Below are positions 26,257-34,552 of a stretch of 64,000 nt of DNA, piece by piece. The stretch lies in contig NZ_CP013692.1 of assembly GCF_001477625.1 (NCBI RefSeq), positions 1,054,001 to 1,118,000 of the forward strand, read 5' to 3'. The notes under the pieces were generated by a model that had not been told where the DNA came from, did not search any database, and worked only from the letters and a program-made list of their open reading frames with translations. The stretch is from Paucibacter sp. KCTC 42545 (lineage in GTDB: Bacteria; Pseudomonadota; Gammaproteobacteria; Burkholderiales; Burkholderiaceae_C). How positions within the stretch are numbered: position 1 is the stretch's first letter; every line of letters starts with the position of its first letter. A program made the translations under genes and the position numbers.

Positions 26257-26991
26257 ATGTTCCAAATTCGCCCTCAGTCCACAAGCACCGCCCGCCACTT
26301 GGCGCTCGGGGGCTTGTTCGCCTTGATTGCGACGGCTGCGGCCGCGCAAGCGGGGGCTGGCCTGGGCAGCGATGTATTGCAGCGTGTGCAGCAGATCGCC
26401 ACCCAAGGCGTTGCGGCTGGTTTGCCCGCCCAGGCACGGGTGGAGGTGGAAGTGGGCAAGTTGGATCCGCGTTTGCGCTTGGCGCCATGCGCGCAGGTTC
26501 AGCCCTATCTGCCCGCCGGCTTGCAAATGTGGGGCGCTACCCGTATCGGCCTGCGCTGTGTGGAGGGGCCATCACGTTGGAATGTGAGTTTGCCGGTGCG
26601 GATCAAGGTTTACGCCCGCGCCATTGTGGCCGCCGACCCCCTGGCTTCCGGGGTGGTGCTGACTCAAGCTCAGCTGGCAACGGCCGAAATAGATATAGCT
26701 GCCGAGCCTGGCGCCGTTTTCACCGACGGCGCAGCGCTGGTGGGACGGGCCTTGCTGCGACCTTTGGCCGCAGGCGAGGCAGTGCGTAACAATGTGTTGA
26801 AACAGCGGCAGGTCTTTGCCGCCGGTGATAGGGTGACGGTGCTGGCCTCGGGGCCGGGTTATTCTGTAGCTGGCGAGGGTCAGGCGCTGGGTGTCGGTCT
26901 GGAGGGCCAGAACGTCAAGATCAAGTTTGAGAACGGCCGGGTTGTGACCGGCCGCGCCATTGCAGAACGACGCGTTGAGGTGCTGTTGTGA
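26257..26991 (+). CDS. flgA: Flagellar P-ring assembly chaperone FlgA
   Basis: FlgA is a periplasmic protein needed to assemble FlgI into the P ring. The 244-residue precursor has an N-terminal hydrophobic signal (LALGGLFALIATAAAAQAG, about residues 12-32). The C-terminal SAF-type domain is clear from residue 120 on (ADPLASGVVLTQAQLATAEIDI, GRALLRPLAAGEAVRNNVLK, GEGQALGVGLEGQNVKIKF). It is divergent from flgB and followed by flgM. Confidence 0.94.
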   Translation: MFQIRPQSTSTARHLALGGLFALIATAAAAQAGAGLGSDVLQRVQQIATQGVAAGLPAQARVEVEVGKLDPRLRLAPCAQVQPYLPAGLQMWGATRIGLRCVEGPSRWNVSLPVRIKVYARAIVAADPLASGVVLTQAQLATAEIDIAAEPGAVFTDGAALVGRALLRPLAAGEAVRNNVLKQRQVFAAGDRVTVLASGPGYSVAGEGQALGVGLEGQNVKIKFENGRVVTGRAIAERRVEVLL

Positions 26992-27037
26992 AAGCATCCG
27001 CAGGTCGCTATTCGCCCAAATTTGTTGTCGAAAGTTC

Positions 27038-27064
27038 TAAAGGTTTCATGTCCCCTGTCGATAC
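27038..27064 (+). promoter_or_regulatory. Sigma-28 (FliA) promoter for flgM
   Basis: TAAA at 27038-27041 is followed by a 15-base spacer and GTCGATAC at 27057-27064. The FliA consensus is TAAAGTTT-N11-GCCGATAA; here the -35 matches fully (TAAAGGTTT) and the -10 matches 6 of 8 bases with exact spacing. It lies about 50 bases before the flgM start and would let FliA raise the level of its own anti-sigma factor, as in other flagellar systems. Confidence 0.75.
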
Positions 27065-27115
27065 CCCGGACAACGTAGTCGAGGTTTGGGTTCGCTCAGA
27101 CCTATGGAGAACATC

Positions 27116-27445
27116 ATGAAGATCGCTAACAGCCCTGACATCGCCGCGACTGCGGTTGGCACGGAGAAGAAATCCTCCGCCGCCGGCCAGCCAGCGCGTG
27201 CGCCGGCCTCCGGCAGCAGCGCGCCGGCAGGCAAAGCACCACAGGCCAGCGCCACCATTCAGCTGTCGAGCACGGCCACCAAGCTCTTGCAAGGCGTGGC
27301 GGACGATGGCAGCTTTGACACCGCCAAGGTCGGCCGGATCTCGCAAGCCATTACCGACGGCAAGTTCACGGTCAACGCCGAGGCGGTGGCCGACAAGTTG
27401 ATTGCCAATGCACAGGAATTGATGGGTCGCATGTCATCTCATTGA
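27116..27445 (+). CDS. flgM: Anti-sigma-28 factor FlgM
   Basis: FlgM binds and inhibits FliA until it is exported through the finished hook. The 109-residue protein has a short N-terminal leader, an Ala/Pro/Ser-rich flexible middle (about residues 15-45), and the C-terminal sigma-binding helices (STATKLLQGVADDGSFDTAKVGRISQAITDGKF, ADKLIANAQELM). GGAG at 27106-27109 supports ATG 27116. It has its own sigma-28-like promoter and is followed by flgN. Confidence 0.93.
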   Translation: MKIANSPDIAATAVGTEKKSSAAGQPARAPASGSSAPAGKAPQASATIQLSSTATKLLQGVADDGSFDTAKVGRISQAITDGKFTVNAEAVADKLIANAQELMGRMSSH

Positions 27446-27565
27446 GCCTGACGGTCTGCGCTTGACGCACAGACCGCCAGCGAGGGATAGACAGACGACT
27501 TCCGCGCGCCTCCTCAAACAAGGCGCGGACTGAACGCTTCTCAACGCCTGATGGCGGGGATAGTC

Positions 27566-27967
27566 ATGCAAGTTTTGCCGCCTACTGACACGAACAACGC
27601 CGCTCTGAGTGAGCAGTTGGAGCAGCCTTTGATGGAGGTTGAGTCCTGCTTGAACCTGCTGGGCGAGGCCCTGCTGCGCCGCGACACCCAAGCCATTGAG
27701 CAAAACGCCGCCAAGCTGCATCAAGCACTGGCTCTGGCCATTAGCTCATTCAGTGAAGCCGCCCGCAGTGGCAGCGTACCGCCCCATCTGCGTAACCGCC
27801 TGGTGCAAGCCGGTGGTCGGGTCGCCGCCCAGCGTGAGTCGCTGGCACGGGCAACCGCTGCGCTGGACCGCGCCATCGATGTGCTGATGCCCGGTGAGGC
27901 CACAGGCCTGTATTCGGCCATGGGCAAGAACGAGCGCAAGACGCTGGGCGGATCGATCCAGGCCTGA
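27566..27967 (+). CDS. flgN: FlgN-type flagellar export chaperone
   Basis: This 133-residue helical protein sits directly after flgM, the normal place of flgN, whose product chaperones FlgK and FlgL to the export gate. The body is predicted largely helical (LEQPLMEVESCLNLLGEALLRRD, ESLARATAALDRAIDVL) and ends with LYSAMGKNERKT, a FlgN-like tail. GGGGA at 27556-27560 favours ATG 27566 over ATG 27551. Sequence similarity in this family is weak, so context carries much of the call. Confidence 0.82.
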   Translation: MQVLPPTDTNNAALSEQLEQPLMEVESCLNLLGEALLRRDTQAIEQNAAKLHQALALAISSFSEAARSGSVPPHLRNRLVQAGGRVAAQRESLARATAALDRAIDVLMPGEATGLYSAMGKNERKTLGGSIQA

Positions 27968-27998
27968 ACTTCGACTTTCCAAGCCCCTGTGGGCAGCA

Positions 27999-28028
27999 GA
28001 AAAAGGCCACGCATGCGTGGCCTTTTTT
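27999..28028. terminator. Bidirectional rho-independent terminator after flgN
   Basis: AGGCCACGCATGCGTGGCCT at 28004-28023 is a perfect palindrome flanked by A5 on the left and T6 on the right, so it reads as a strong intrinsic terminator in both directions. It ends the flgAMN transcript and the leftward DUF1841 gene. Confidence 0.92.
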
Positions 28029-28120
28029 ATTGCCTGTGGGGACTTCAGTCTGAGGTTTAAGCCTTGCGCGTTTGGCTGAAAAGCCCACTTAGCGATGACT
28101 TGCCGCTGCGCGGCTGAGCT

Positions 28121-28552
28121 TCAGCTGGTTGCTTTGCGACTGACGCAGTCCAGGTAGGCGTGACCATCGGGTGGCAGGCCGCTGCGCTGCGAGGCCCAGA
28201 TCATTTCGCCCAGGCAGTCCATGGCCGCATGGTGGGCCTCATGCAGTGAGTTGCGGCGCGAGGCCAGTAAATCCACCGCCTGGCGGATGCCGTGCGGCTG
28301 ATCGATGGCATGCTGCTCGGTGATCGTCAGATGCATGGACAAGTGCAAGAAGGGGTTGGTGCGGCCTTCTTCTACGCTGTAGACCGCCGCCAAAGCAGCC
28401 TCTTCATCGGCAAGCTCGGCGTGGTACTCGGGATGCTCGCTGATCCAGTCGGCGGCAATCACCTCCATGGGAATCAGCGGCGCGCCAGCGCGCAGCTTGC
28501 GATAGGTGGCACAGAAAAAACGACGGACTTCGAGTTGGGACGGGGCAAACAT
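28121..28552 (-). CDS. DUF1841 family protein
   Basis: This 143-residue protein belongs to the DUF1841 family found across beta- and gammaproteobacteria. Recognisable parts are LEVRRFFCATYRKL, VIAADWISEHPEYH and NPFLHLSMHLTITEQ, with a histidine-rich stretch near the C-terminus (EAHHAAMDCLGEMIW). Its function is not established. It stands alone between the flagellar locus and the kefFC pair, and ends about 90 bases before the bidirectional terminator. Confidence 0.88.
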   Translation of the reverse strand: MFAPSQLEVRRFFCATYRKLRAGAPLIPMEVIAADWISEHPEYHAELADEEAALAAVYSVEEGRTNPFLHLSMHLTITEQHAIDQPHGIRQAVDLLASRRNSLHEAHHAAMDCLGEMIWASQRSGLPPDGHAYLDCVSRKATS

Positions 28553-28660
28553 AGGGCGCTATTGTCGCCGCAGGCGCGCGGCGTGTCTGCGGGCCCCGGC
28601 GCCAAGTTGAAAGGCAAGGCCATTCTTTGCGTGCTTTTCCATCGTGCGGAGGTCAACCGG

Positions 28661-28699
28661 GCGGGATTGATCCCGCGCCGTCATTGCCTTTGACGGCGC
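28661..28699. terminator. Twin hairpins after kefC, possible terminator
   Basis: GCGGGA/TCCCGC (28661-28676, loop 4) and GCGCCGTCA/TGACGGCGC (28675-28699, loop 7) are adjacent inverted repeats just past the kefC stop at 28717. Neither is followed by a T tract, so intrinsic termination is uncertain. Confidence 0.4.
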
Positions 28700-28716
28700 C
28701 ATGCGCTGACTGAGTT

Positions 28717-30537
28717 TCAGGTCCAATCCTGGGGCAGCTGATCCGAGCCCGGCCTGCGCCCCGCCGCTCTTTCCTCGGCGAAGAGCTGCTCCAGCTGCTC
28801 GCGCCCCTGTTTGGCAACGGCAATCAAGGCCGCCCGGTCCTTGGCAATGGGTACTGACTTTTCTAACTGATCGAGGTTGAGCTGTCGGAAGCGCCAGGCC
28901 AGCTTGCGCGCCGCATGCGGCTGCAGGCCCAGCAATTCCAGCGCGCTGCGGCCGCTCATCAAAGCGGCGTCGAAAGTCTCACGCTCGATCAGCGTCACGC
29001 CCAACTCGCGCAGACGGAAGTAGTGCTGCACATTGCGAGCCCGGGCCACCACTTTGAGCTGCGGGAAATGGCTGTGCGCCAACTCGGCAATGGCGATGCT
29101 TTGGGCCACATCGTCCACCGCCAAGACCAAAATCTTGGCCTCGGCTGCGCCCGCTGTTCGTAGCAGATCAAGTCGGGTGGCATCGCCGAAAAACACCCGC
29201 CAGCCGAATTCGCGCATCAGCTCGATCATCTCGGCGTCCTGGTCCAGCACGGTGGCTTCGAAGCCATTGGCGTAGAGCAGGCGGCCGACGATCTGCCCGT
29301 AGCGGCCAAAGCCCGCGATGATGATGGGCGTGGGTTTGGGTGGCTCTTGCTCGGCTTGGTTCGGTTGGGCGCGGCTCAGCAAGCGGGGCAGCAGCAGGCG
29401 GTCAGCCAGCAGCAAGAGCAGTGGCGTGCAGGCGAGTGACAAGGCCACCGCCGCCACCAGGGCCGAGTTCTGGGAGGCATCGATCAGCCCCGAACTCTGC
29501 GCCAGCTGAAACACCACGAAGCCGAACTCACCACCCTGGGCCAGCAAGATCACGAACAAGGGCCGCTCCAGTAGCGGAATCTTCATCCATGCCGCCATGC
29601 CCGCCAGCAGCAAGGATTTGAGCAGCAGCAAGGCCGTCAGCAAGGCCAGCACCAGTCCCGGCTGGGTGACCAACACGCGCAAGTCCAGCCCCATGCCCAC
29701 GGCGATGAAGAAGAGGCCCAGCAGCAGGCCTTTGAAGGGCTCCAGATCGGTTTCCAGCTCGCGCCGGTATTCGCTGTCGGCCAGCAGCACGCCGGCCAGA
29801 AAAGCCCCCAGCGCCATCGACAGGCCCACGGCATGCATCAAGGCCGCCGTCCCAAGCACCAGCAGCAGGGCGGCGGCGGTAAAGATCTCGGGTGTGCGGC
29901 TGCGGGCGATCCAGCGCAGCGCGGGGCGCAGCAGCAAACGCCCGCCGAAGATGATGCTCAGCACCACCGCGACGGCCTTGAGCGCCTGCCAGCCACCGTG
30001 GCCGCTATCGCTGGCGCCGCTGGCGGCCAGAATCGGCACCAAGGCCAGGATGGGAATGGCGGCAATGTCTTGCAGCAGGGCGACGCTGAGAATGGCTTCA
30101 CCCGCCGTGGTGCGGCCCACATTGCGCTCGGCCAGCACGGCCATGGCCACTGCGGTGGACGACATGGCCAGCCCCAAGCTCACCACCAGACTCAAGCGCC
30201 AAGGCTGGCCCAGCAGCAGCGCCAGGCCAAACAGCAGCGCCGTGCAACCCAGCAGCTGCAGCGTGCCCCAGCCGAAGATGGGCCGGCGCAGCGCCCACAA
30301 GCGCGTGGGCTCTAGCTCCAGCCCGACCAGAAACATCATCAAGACGACGCCGAACTCGGCCACTTCGAGGATCGTCTCCGGCGCACTCACCAGACCCAGC
30401 ACCGCGGGCCCGATCAGCACCCCAGCGACCAGATAGCCCAGGATGGCGCCTAAGCGCAGCCAGCGCGCCAAGGGCACGGCCAGCACGGCTGCGGCAAGAA
30501 AGACCAGCGGCAGGTCAAGCCAAGAATGCGTGATCAT
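28717..30537 (-). CDS. kefC: KefC/KefB-type monovalent cation:proton antiporter (CPA2)
   Basis: This 606-residue inner membrane protein has about 12 membrane segments (residues 5-385, with MFLVGLELEPTRLWAL and GEFGFVVFQLAQSSGL), then a cytoplasmic TrkA-N/KTN nucleotide-binding domain (about 405-525, IIAGFGRYGQIVGRLLYANGFEATVLDQD). KefC-type proteins exchange K+ for H+ and are gated by glutathione adducts to protect against electrophiles. Its start overlaps the stop of the KefF-like gene by four bases (ATGA), matching the enteric kefFC arrangement and favouring KefC over unrelated CPA2 antiporters. Confidence 0.88.
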   Translation of the reverse strand: MITHSWLDLPLVFLAAAVLAVPLARWLRLGAILGYLVAGVLIGPAVLGLVSAPETILEVAEFGVVLMMFLVGLELEPTRLWALRRPIFGWGTLQLLGCTALLFGLALLLGQPWRLSLVVSLGLAMSSTAVAMAVLAERNVGRTTAGEAILSVALLQDIAAIPILALVPILAASGASDSGHGGWQALKAVAVVLSIIFGGRLLLRPALRWIARSRTPEIFTAAALLLVLGTAALMHAVGLSMALGAFLAGVLLADSEYRRELETDLEPFKGLLLGLFFIAVGMGLDLRVLVTQPGLVLALLTALLLLKSLLLAGMAAWMKIPLLERPLFVILLAQGGEFGFVVFQLAQSSGLIDASQNSALVAAVALSLACTPLLLLLADRLLLPRLLSRAQPNQAEQEPPKPTPIIIAGFGRYGQIVGRLLYANGFEATVLDQDAEMIELMREFGWRVFFGDATRLDLLRTAGAAEAKILVLAVDDVAQSIAIAELAHSHFPQLKVVARARNVQHYFRLRELGVTLIERETFDAALMSGRSALELLGLQPHAARKLAWRFRQLNLDQLEKSVPIAKDRAALIAVAKQGREQLEQLFAEERAAGRRPGSDQLPQDWT

Positions 30538-31163
30538 CGGCGGCTGCCTGGCTGTGCCAGGGGGCTGAACAGGGCAGGGCGAGCATCCAACTCGATCTCC
30601 GGAAGGCTGGGCGGCTGGGCGGCCGATGGATTGGAAAAATTCAGCAAGGCCTGCACAAAGCCCAGGGCATGTTGGTGCAGCTCGGCCTCGTCAACGCGAT
30701 GCGCGCCGTGCAGCAGCAGCGGCGGCCGGTATTGCATGCCGCACAGGCGGGCAATTTGTTGGTAGGGCAGCAAGAAGGCGTCGATGGCGTGGCCGTGATG
30801 GCCATCTGCGCTGTAGGACTCGGCCTGGCCACCGGTGGAGCTGACCAGCCAAAGCGTCTTGCCGCGCAGCGCCTCACCGCCAGGCCCGTAGGCCCAGCCG
30901 AACTTCAGCACCTCGTCGACCCAGAGCTTGAGCAAGGCGGGCATGCCGTACCAGTGAAAGGGATGCAGCAGCACCACCATCTGGCTTTGCGCCAGCATGT
31001 GGCGCTCTTGCGCGAGGTCGATGGCGTAATCGGGATAGAGGCGGTAGAGGTCGCGCAAATCCAGCAAGGGGCTGGCAGCGGCCTTAACGGCCTGCGCCAG
31101 GGCGCGCGTGACGCGCGACTGGGCCAGGTCCGGGTGGGCTAAAAGGATGGAAACAGGGCTCAT
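30534..31163 (-). CDS. kefF: KefF-like NAD(P)H quinone oxidoreductase, ancillary to KefC
   Basis: This 209-residue flavodoxin-fold protein resembles KefF/KefG and NQO-type reductases. It has ILLAHPDLAQSRVTRAL at the start, VVLLHPFHWYGMPALLKLWVDEVL (FMN-side loop) and the conserved GKTLWLVSSTGG. KefF is required for full activity of KefC and has quinone reductase activity. ATG 31163 is chosen because the family sequence begins there; the open frame to 31241 is unrelated. Overlap with kefC implies coupled translation. Confidence 0.87.
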   Translation of the reverse strand: MSPVSILLAHPDLAQSRVTRALAQAVKAAASPLLDLRDLYRLYPDYAIDLAQERHMLAQSQMVVLLHPFHWYGMPALLKLWVDEVLKFGWAYGPGGEALRGKTLWLVSSTGGQAESYSADGHHGHAIDAFLLPYQQIARLCGMQYRPPLLLHGAHRVDEAELHQHALGFVQALLNFSNPSAAQPPSLPEIELDARPALFSPLAQPGSRR

Positions 31164-31350
31164 GGCGCACAGCCTAACCGCAGTTCGCCCGAAAAATTCT
31201 GGCGCTACCATTGCGCGCAGCCAATCCGCACGAGGATTCATTCGTCACAGATTGAAGCCTCGGAAAGTGAGCGCCAGTCGCTGGCGCGTCGAGCACCCAG
31301 TCTGCTTGCCGCCAGAGCCCGGTGCGCCGCCTCAAATCAAGGAAGTCAAT

Positions 31351-31992
31351 ATGCCCGTGATCCTCATTGCGAACCCCAAGGGTGGTGTCGGCAAAAGCAC
31401 GCTGTCCACCAATGTGGCGGGGGCGCTGGCTTGGCGCGGCCACCAGGTGATGTTGGGGGACGCGGACAAGCAGCAGTCCTCGCGCCGCTGGCTCAGCCTG
31501 CGTCCGCCACAGCTGCCGGCCATTCAGGGGTGGGACTTTGATGGCGAACTGACCGTCAAGCCGCCCAAGGGCGTCAGTCATGTGGTGATCGACACCCCGG
31601 CCGGTCTGGGGGGCAAGCGGCTCAAGGCGCTGTACAAGCTGGCGGACAAGATCCTGATCCCAATGCAGCCGAGCCTGTTTGATATTCAAGCCACCTTCGA
31701 CTTCGTTCAGCATTTGCAGGATTTGCTGGGCGAGCTGGCGCACAAAAAGCAGCCCCCCGACATCGCTTTGCTTGGCATGCGCGCCAAGGATGGCACTTTG
31801 TCGCTGGAGCAGTTGCAGCAGTTCGTGCCGGAGTTGAAGCTGCCTTTTCTGGGTTTCTTGCGCGATACCCAAAACTATGTGCAGCTGGCGGCCCGTGGCC
31901 TGACGCTGTGGGATGTGGCGCCCAGTCGGGTCGAGCGTGACCTGCAGCAATGGCAGCCTGTGTTGACTTGGTTGGAGCATCGCGATGCGTGA
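31351..31992 (+). CDS. Orphan ParA-family ATPase
   Basis: This 213-residue protein starts with the deviant Walker A KGGVGKST (residues 10-17) and has Walker B HVVIDTPAG near residue 75 and the loop PMQPSLFDIQATFDF. ParA proteins move cargo (DNA, chemoreceptor clusters, carbon or storage granules) over the nucleoid. No parB-like gene is adjacent, so its cargo is unknown and it need not be the chromosomal ParA. AAGGAAG at 31339-31345 supports ATG 31351. The next gene, a MaoC-like hydratase, starts 8 bases before its stop. Confidence 0.88.
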   Translation: MPVILIANPKGGVGKSTLSTNVAGALAWRGHQVMLGDADKQQSSRRWLSLRPPQLPAIQGWDFDGELTVKPPKGVSHVVIDTPAGLGGKRLKALYKLADKILIPMQPSLFDIQATFDFVQHLQDLLGELAHKKQPPDIALLGMRAKDGTLSLEQLQQFVPELKLPFLGFLRDTQNYVQLAARGLTLWDVAPSRVERDLQQWQPVLTWLEHRDA

Positions 31993-32440
31993 GTTTGCAA
32001 ACCTGGCCGAAGTGGCCGCCCTGCAAGGGCAAGAGATTGGCGTCAGCGAGTGGATCTTGATCGATCAAGCGCGCATCCAGCAGTTCGCCGATGCCACCGA
32101 TGATCAGCAGTGGATCCATACCGACCCGGTGCGCGCTGCGGCCGGCCCCTTCGGCTGCACGATTGCGCATGGCTTTTTGACCCTCAGCCTGATCCCGCGA
32201 TTCTTTGAAACCGCCTTCCGCATCCGCTCGGTGCGCATGGGTTTGAACTATGGCCTGGGGCGGGCGCGCTTCCCCGCGCCTGTGCCGGTGGGCAGCCGGC
32301 TGCGCGGCCGCTTCACGCTCAAGAGCTGCGAGCCCCTGTCCGGCGGTGGCGCCCAGATCAGCATTGAGGTGAGCGTGGAGCGCGAAGGATCAGACAAGCC
32401 CGTCTGCGTGGCCGAATCGCTGACCCGCCAGTTCGAATAG
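31985..32440 (+). CDS. MaoC-family (R)-hydratase / dehydratase
   Basis: This 151-residue hot-dog-fold protein resembles NodN/MaoC hydratases such as (R)-specific enoyl-CoA hydratase. The catalytic signature is present: FADATDDQQWIHTDPVRAA (Asp/His dyad) and GPFGCTIAHGFLTLSLIP. It probably acts on short enoyl-CoA substrates in fatty acid or polyhydroxyalkanoate metabolism, but the substrate is not shown by the sequence. It overlaps the end of the ParA gene by 8 bases, so the two are translated together. Confidence 0.88.
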   Translation: MREFANLAEVAALQGQEIGVSEWILIDQARIQQFADATDDQQWIHTDPVRAAAGPFGCTIAHGFLTLSLIPRFFETAFRIRSVRMGLNYGLGRARFPAPVPVGSRLRGRFTLKSCEPLSGGGAQISIEVSVEREGSDKPVCVAESLTRQFE

Positions 32441-32567
32441 TCGGCTCGAATAGGCAGCATCGGCGCTGCGACGCAACCCACCCATAGGGGGTATGCCCAA
32501 GGGCCAGCCCCTGACCTATCATTCGCCCCCAAATGAAGATCGAGGCGTGGACGTGGGGAGTGGGCAG

Positions 32568-33320
32568 ATGAAGGTATTGCTGATCGATGATCATCCGTTG
32601 ATTTTGTCGGCCTTGAAAACGGTGATTGAAGGTTTGGGCAGCAATGTTCATGTGGTGGGCGCCGACAGCGCGGCGGCTGCGCGCGCCGCGCTGCAGGCCA
32701 GCGATGACTTCAATCTGGTCTTGCTTGACTTGCAACTCGGTGACGCCAGCGGCTTCGATGTGCTGGACGAGTTCCGCGAAAACTATCCGGCCTTGCCAGT
32801 GGTGGTGATTTCCGCCTCCGACCGATCCAGCGATGTGATCCGCTCCATCGACCAGGGCGCGATGGGTTTTGTGCCCAAGCGCAATAGCACCGAGTTGTTG
32901 TCGCAAGCGCTCAAGCTGGTGATGGCCGGCGGCATTTATGTTCCGCCCATGAGTTTGGGCGCGGACGCCGCGCCGCCCGCCGCCAGTTGCGCGCCATCGG
33001 CGGCGCAGAACCAGCACAGCCGCCTGCAGCAGATTCAGCAAGAGGCCATGGCCTCCAACTTCCAGGGCGCCACCGGGCTGGAAAGCCTGTCGCTGACGCC
33101 GCGCCAAACCGATGTCTTGGCCTTGTTGCTGCAAGGCAAGCCCAACAAAATCATCGCCCGCGAACTGGGCGTGTCGGTCGAAACCATCAAGGACCATGTG
33201 GCCGCCGTGCTCAAGGCCTTGGGCGTGGGTTCGCGCACGCAGGCCGTGCTGGCGGTGGGGCAGCTGGTGCAAAAGCAGCCCGATGCGCATTTCTCGACTT
33301 GGCGCAACGGGCAGCCTTGA
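32568..33320 (+). CDS. LuxR/NarL-type response regulator
   Basis: This 250-residue regulator has a receiver domain (KVLLIDDHP, phosphoacceptor D54 in VLLDLQLG, lysine in GFVPKRN) and a C-terminal LuxR helix-turn-helix (SLTPRQTDVLALLLQGKPNKIIARELGVSVETIKDHV). The linker of about 50 residues is Ala/Gln-rich. GGGGAG at 32555-32560 is an excellent ribosome site for ATG 32568. No histidine kinase is adjacent, so it is an orphan here. The upstream region carries a CCCATAGGGGG element near a possible -10 TATCAT at 32517-32522. Confidence 0.92.
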   Translation: MKVLLIDDHPLILSALKTVIEGLGSNVHVVGADSAAAARAALQASDDFNLVLLDLQLGDASGFDVLDEFRENYPALPVVVISASDRSSDVIRSIDQGAMGFVPKRNSTELLSQALKLVMAGGIYVPPMSLGADAAPPAASCAPSAAQNQHSRLQQIQQEAMASNFQGATGLESLSLTPRQTDVLALLLQGKPNKIIARELGVSVETIKDHVAAVLKALGVGSRTQAVLAVGQLVQKQPDAHFSTWRNGQP

Positions 33321-33416
33321 GCGGATTGCAGCCCTGAGGGCTCGGTCTGCTCGGTGTGATCGGCTTCAGCGGCCTAGCGAAGCGGCATTGTTCGGGCTTG
33401 GCCGGCCAGGTTCCAG

Positions 33417-34295
33417 TCAACTGGGCTGATAAGTCAGGCGCACATAGATCGGCGCAAAGGCCTCGGCCTGGGTGACCTCGAGCAGGCGCTCGCGGGCCAG
33501 CTCCAGCATGGCGATGAAGGTCACCACCAGCACGGCCTGGCCGCGTGAGACATCGAACAAGTTCTCAAACTCGACAAAGCGCTTGCCCTGCAGGCGGCGC
33601 AGCACGATGCTCATGTGCTCGCGCACCGACAAATGTTCGCGGCTGATGCGGTGGTGTTGAACCAGCCGGGCGCGGCGCAGGATGTCCAGCCAGGCGTCGC
33701 GCAGATCGACCGCTTCGACGTCGGGGAATCGCACTTCCAGCGACTGCTCGATATGCACCTGGGCGCGCAGAAAATCGCGGCCAACAACGGGCAGGGCGTC
33801 GAGTTTGGCGGCTGCCAGCTTGATTTGTTCGTACTCCAACAAGCGCCGCACCAGCTCGGCGCGGGGATCCTCGGGCTCGCTGCCGTCATCGGTTTTCTTG
33901 GGCGGCAAGAGCATGCGAGATTTGATCTCGATCAGCATCGCCGCCATCAGCAAATATTCGCTGGCCAGCTCCAGATTGTGCTTGCGCAGCTGGTCCACAT
34001 AGCTGAGGTATTGCCGGGTCACATCCGCCAGCGGGATGTCGAGAATATTGAAGTTCTGCCGCCGAATCAGATAGAGCAGCAGGTCCAGCGGGCCTTGAAA
34101 GGCTTCGAGAAAAACCTCCAGCGCATCCGGTGGGATGTAGAGGTCCAGCGGCATCTGGAACAGCGGCTCGCCGTAGAGCCGCGCCACGGCGACGTTGTCC
34201 ACCACCTCCGGCATCAGCGCGGCAGCCGAAGGCAGCGCCTGCGCATCATCCGCCTCGGGCAGTGGCGGCAGGCTGAGCTCGGTGTTCTGGCTCAC
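33417..34295 (-). CDS. scpA: Segregation and condensation protein A (ScpA)
   Basis: ScpA is the kleisin subunit of the Smc-ScpAB condensin that compacts and segregates chromosomes. The 292-residue protein shows the kleisin core (FQGPLDLLLYLIRRQNFNILDIPLADVTRQYL, EYLLMAAMLIEIKSRMLLP) and a C-terminal winged-helix region (FDVSRGQAVLVVTFIAMLELARERLLEV). Start GTG 34295 lacks a clear ribosome site. scpB is not in the window. The DUF3460 gene lies 21 bases upstream on the same strand. Confidence 0.93.
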   Translation of the reverse strand: MSQNTELSLPPLPEADDAQALPSAAALMPEVVDNVAVARLYGEPLFQMPLDLYIPPDALEVFLEAFQGPLDLLLYLIRRQNFNILDIPLADVTRQYLSYVDQLRKHNLELASEYLLMAAMLIEIKSRMLLPPKKTDDGSEPEDPRAELVRRLLEYEQIKLAAAKLDALPVVGRDFLRAQVHIEQSLEVRFPDVEAVDLRDAWLDILRRARLVQHHRISREHLSVREHMSIVLRRLQGKRFVEFENLFDVSRGQAVLVVTFIAMLELARERLLEVTQAEAFAPIYVRLTYQPS

Positions 34296-34316
34296 AAGCC
34301 GGCGTGGCAGCGCTGC

Positions 34317-34520
34317 TTAATTGGATTTGGTCTGGTAGACGTAGGGCTGCTGCTCAACGCGGGCGGCGCGGTAATCGGCCTGGGCGGCGCGATCCACGTT
34401 CTTGTCCCACAGCAGGGCACGGCCGGCGCGTTGTTCTTGCTCCAGGGTCGGGCGCTTGGCCTTCAGCTCATCGATGAAGGTGCTGGCTTCGGACTTGTAG
34501 GCTTTCCAGAACAATGGCAT
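34317..34520 (-). CDS. DUF3460 family small protein
   Basis: This 67-residue protein (MPLFWKAYKSEASTFIDELK at the start, then QRAGRALLWDKNVDR) matches the DUF3460 family of betaproteobacteria, which has no established function. It is charged and soluble. It lies just upstream of scpA, and this neighbourhood suggests cotranscription. The open frame runs further upstream to 34691 but only the segment from ATG 34520 resembles the family. Confidence 0.85.
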   Translation of the reverse strand: MPLFWKAYKSEASTFIDELKAKRPTLEQEQRAGRALLWDKNVDRAAQADYRAARVEQQPYVYQTKSN

Positions 34521-34552
34521 TTTGATGAGTGTGTGAGGGAAAAACGTGGATT

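Noticed and set aside
26244..26275. TAAAGTTC just before flgA as a sigma-28 -35
   Set aside because: No GCCGATAA-like -10 lies 15 bases downstream, and the site overlaps the flgA start.
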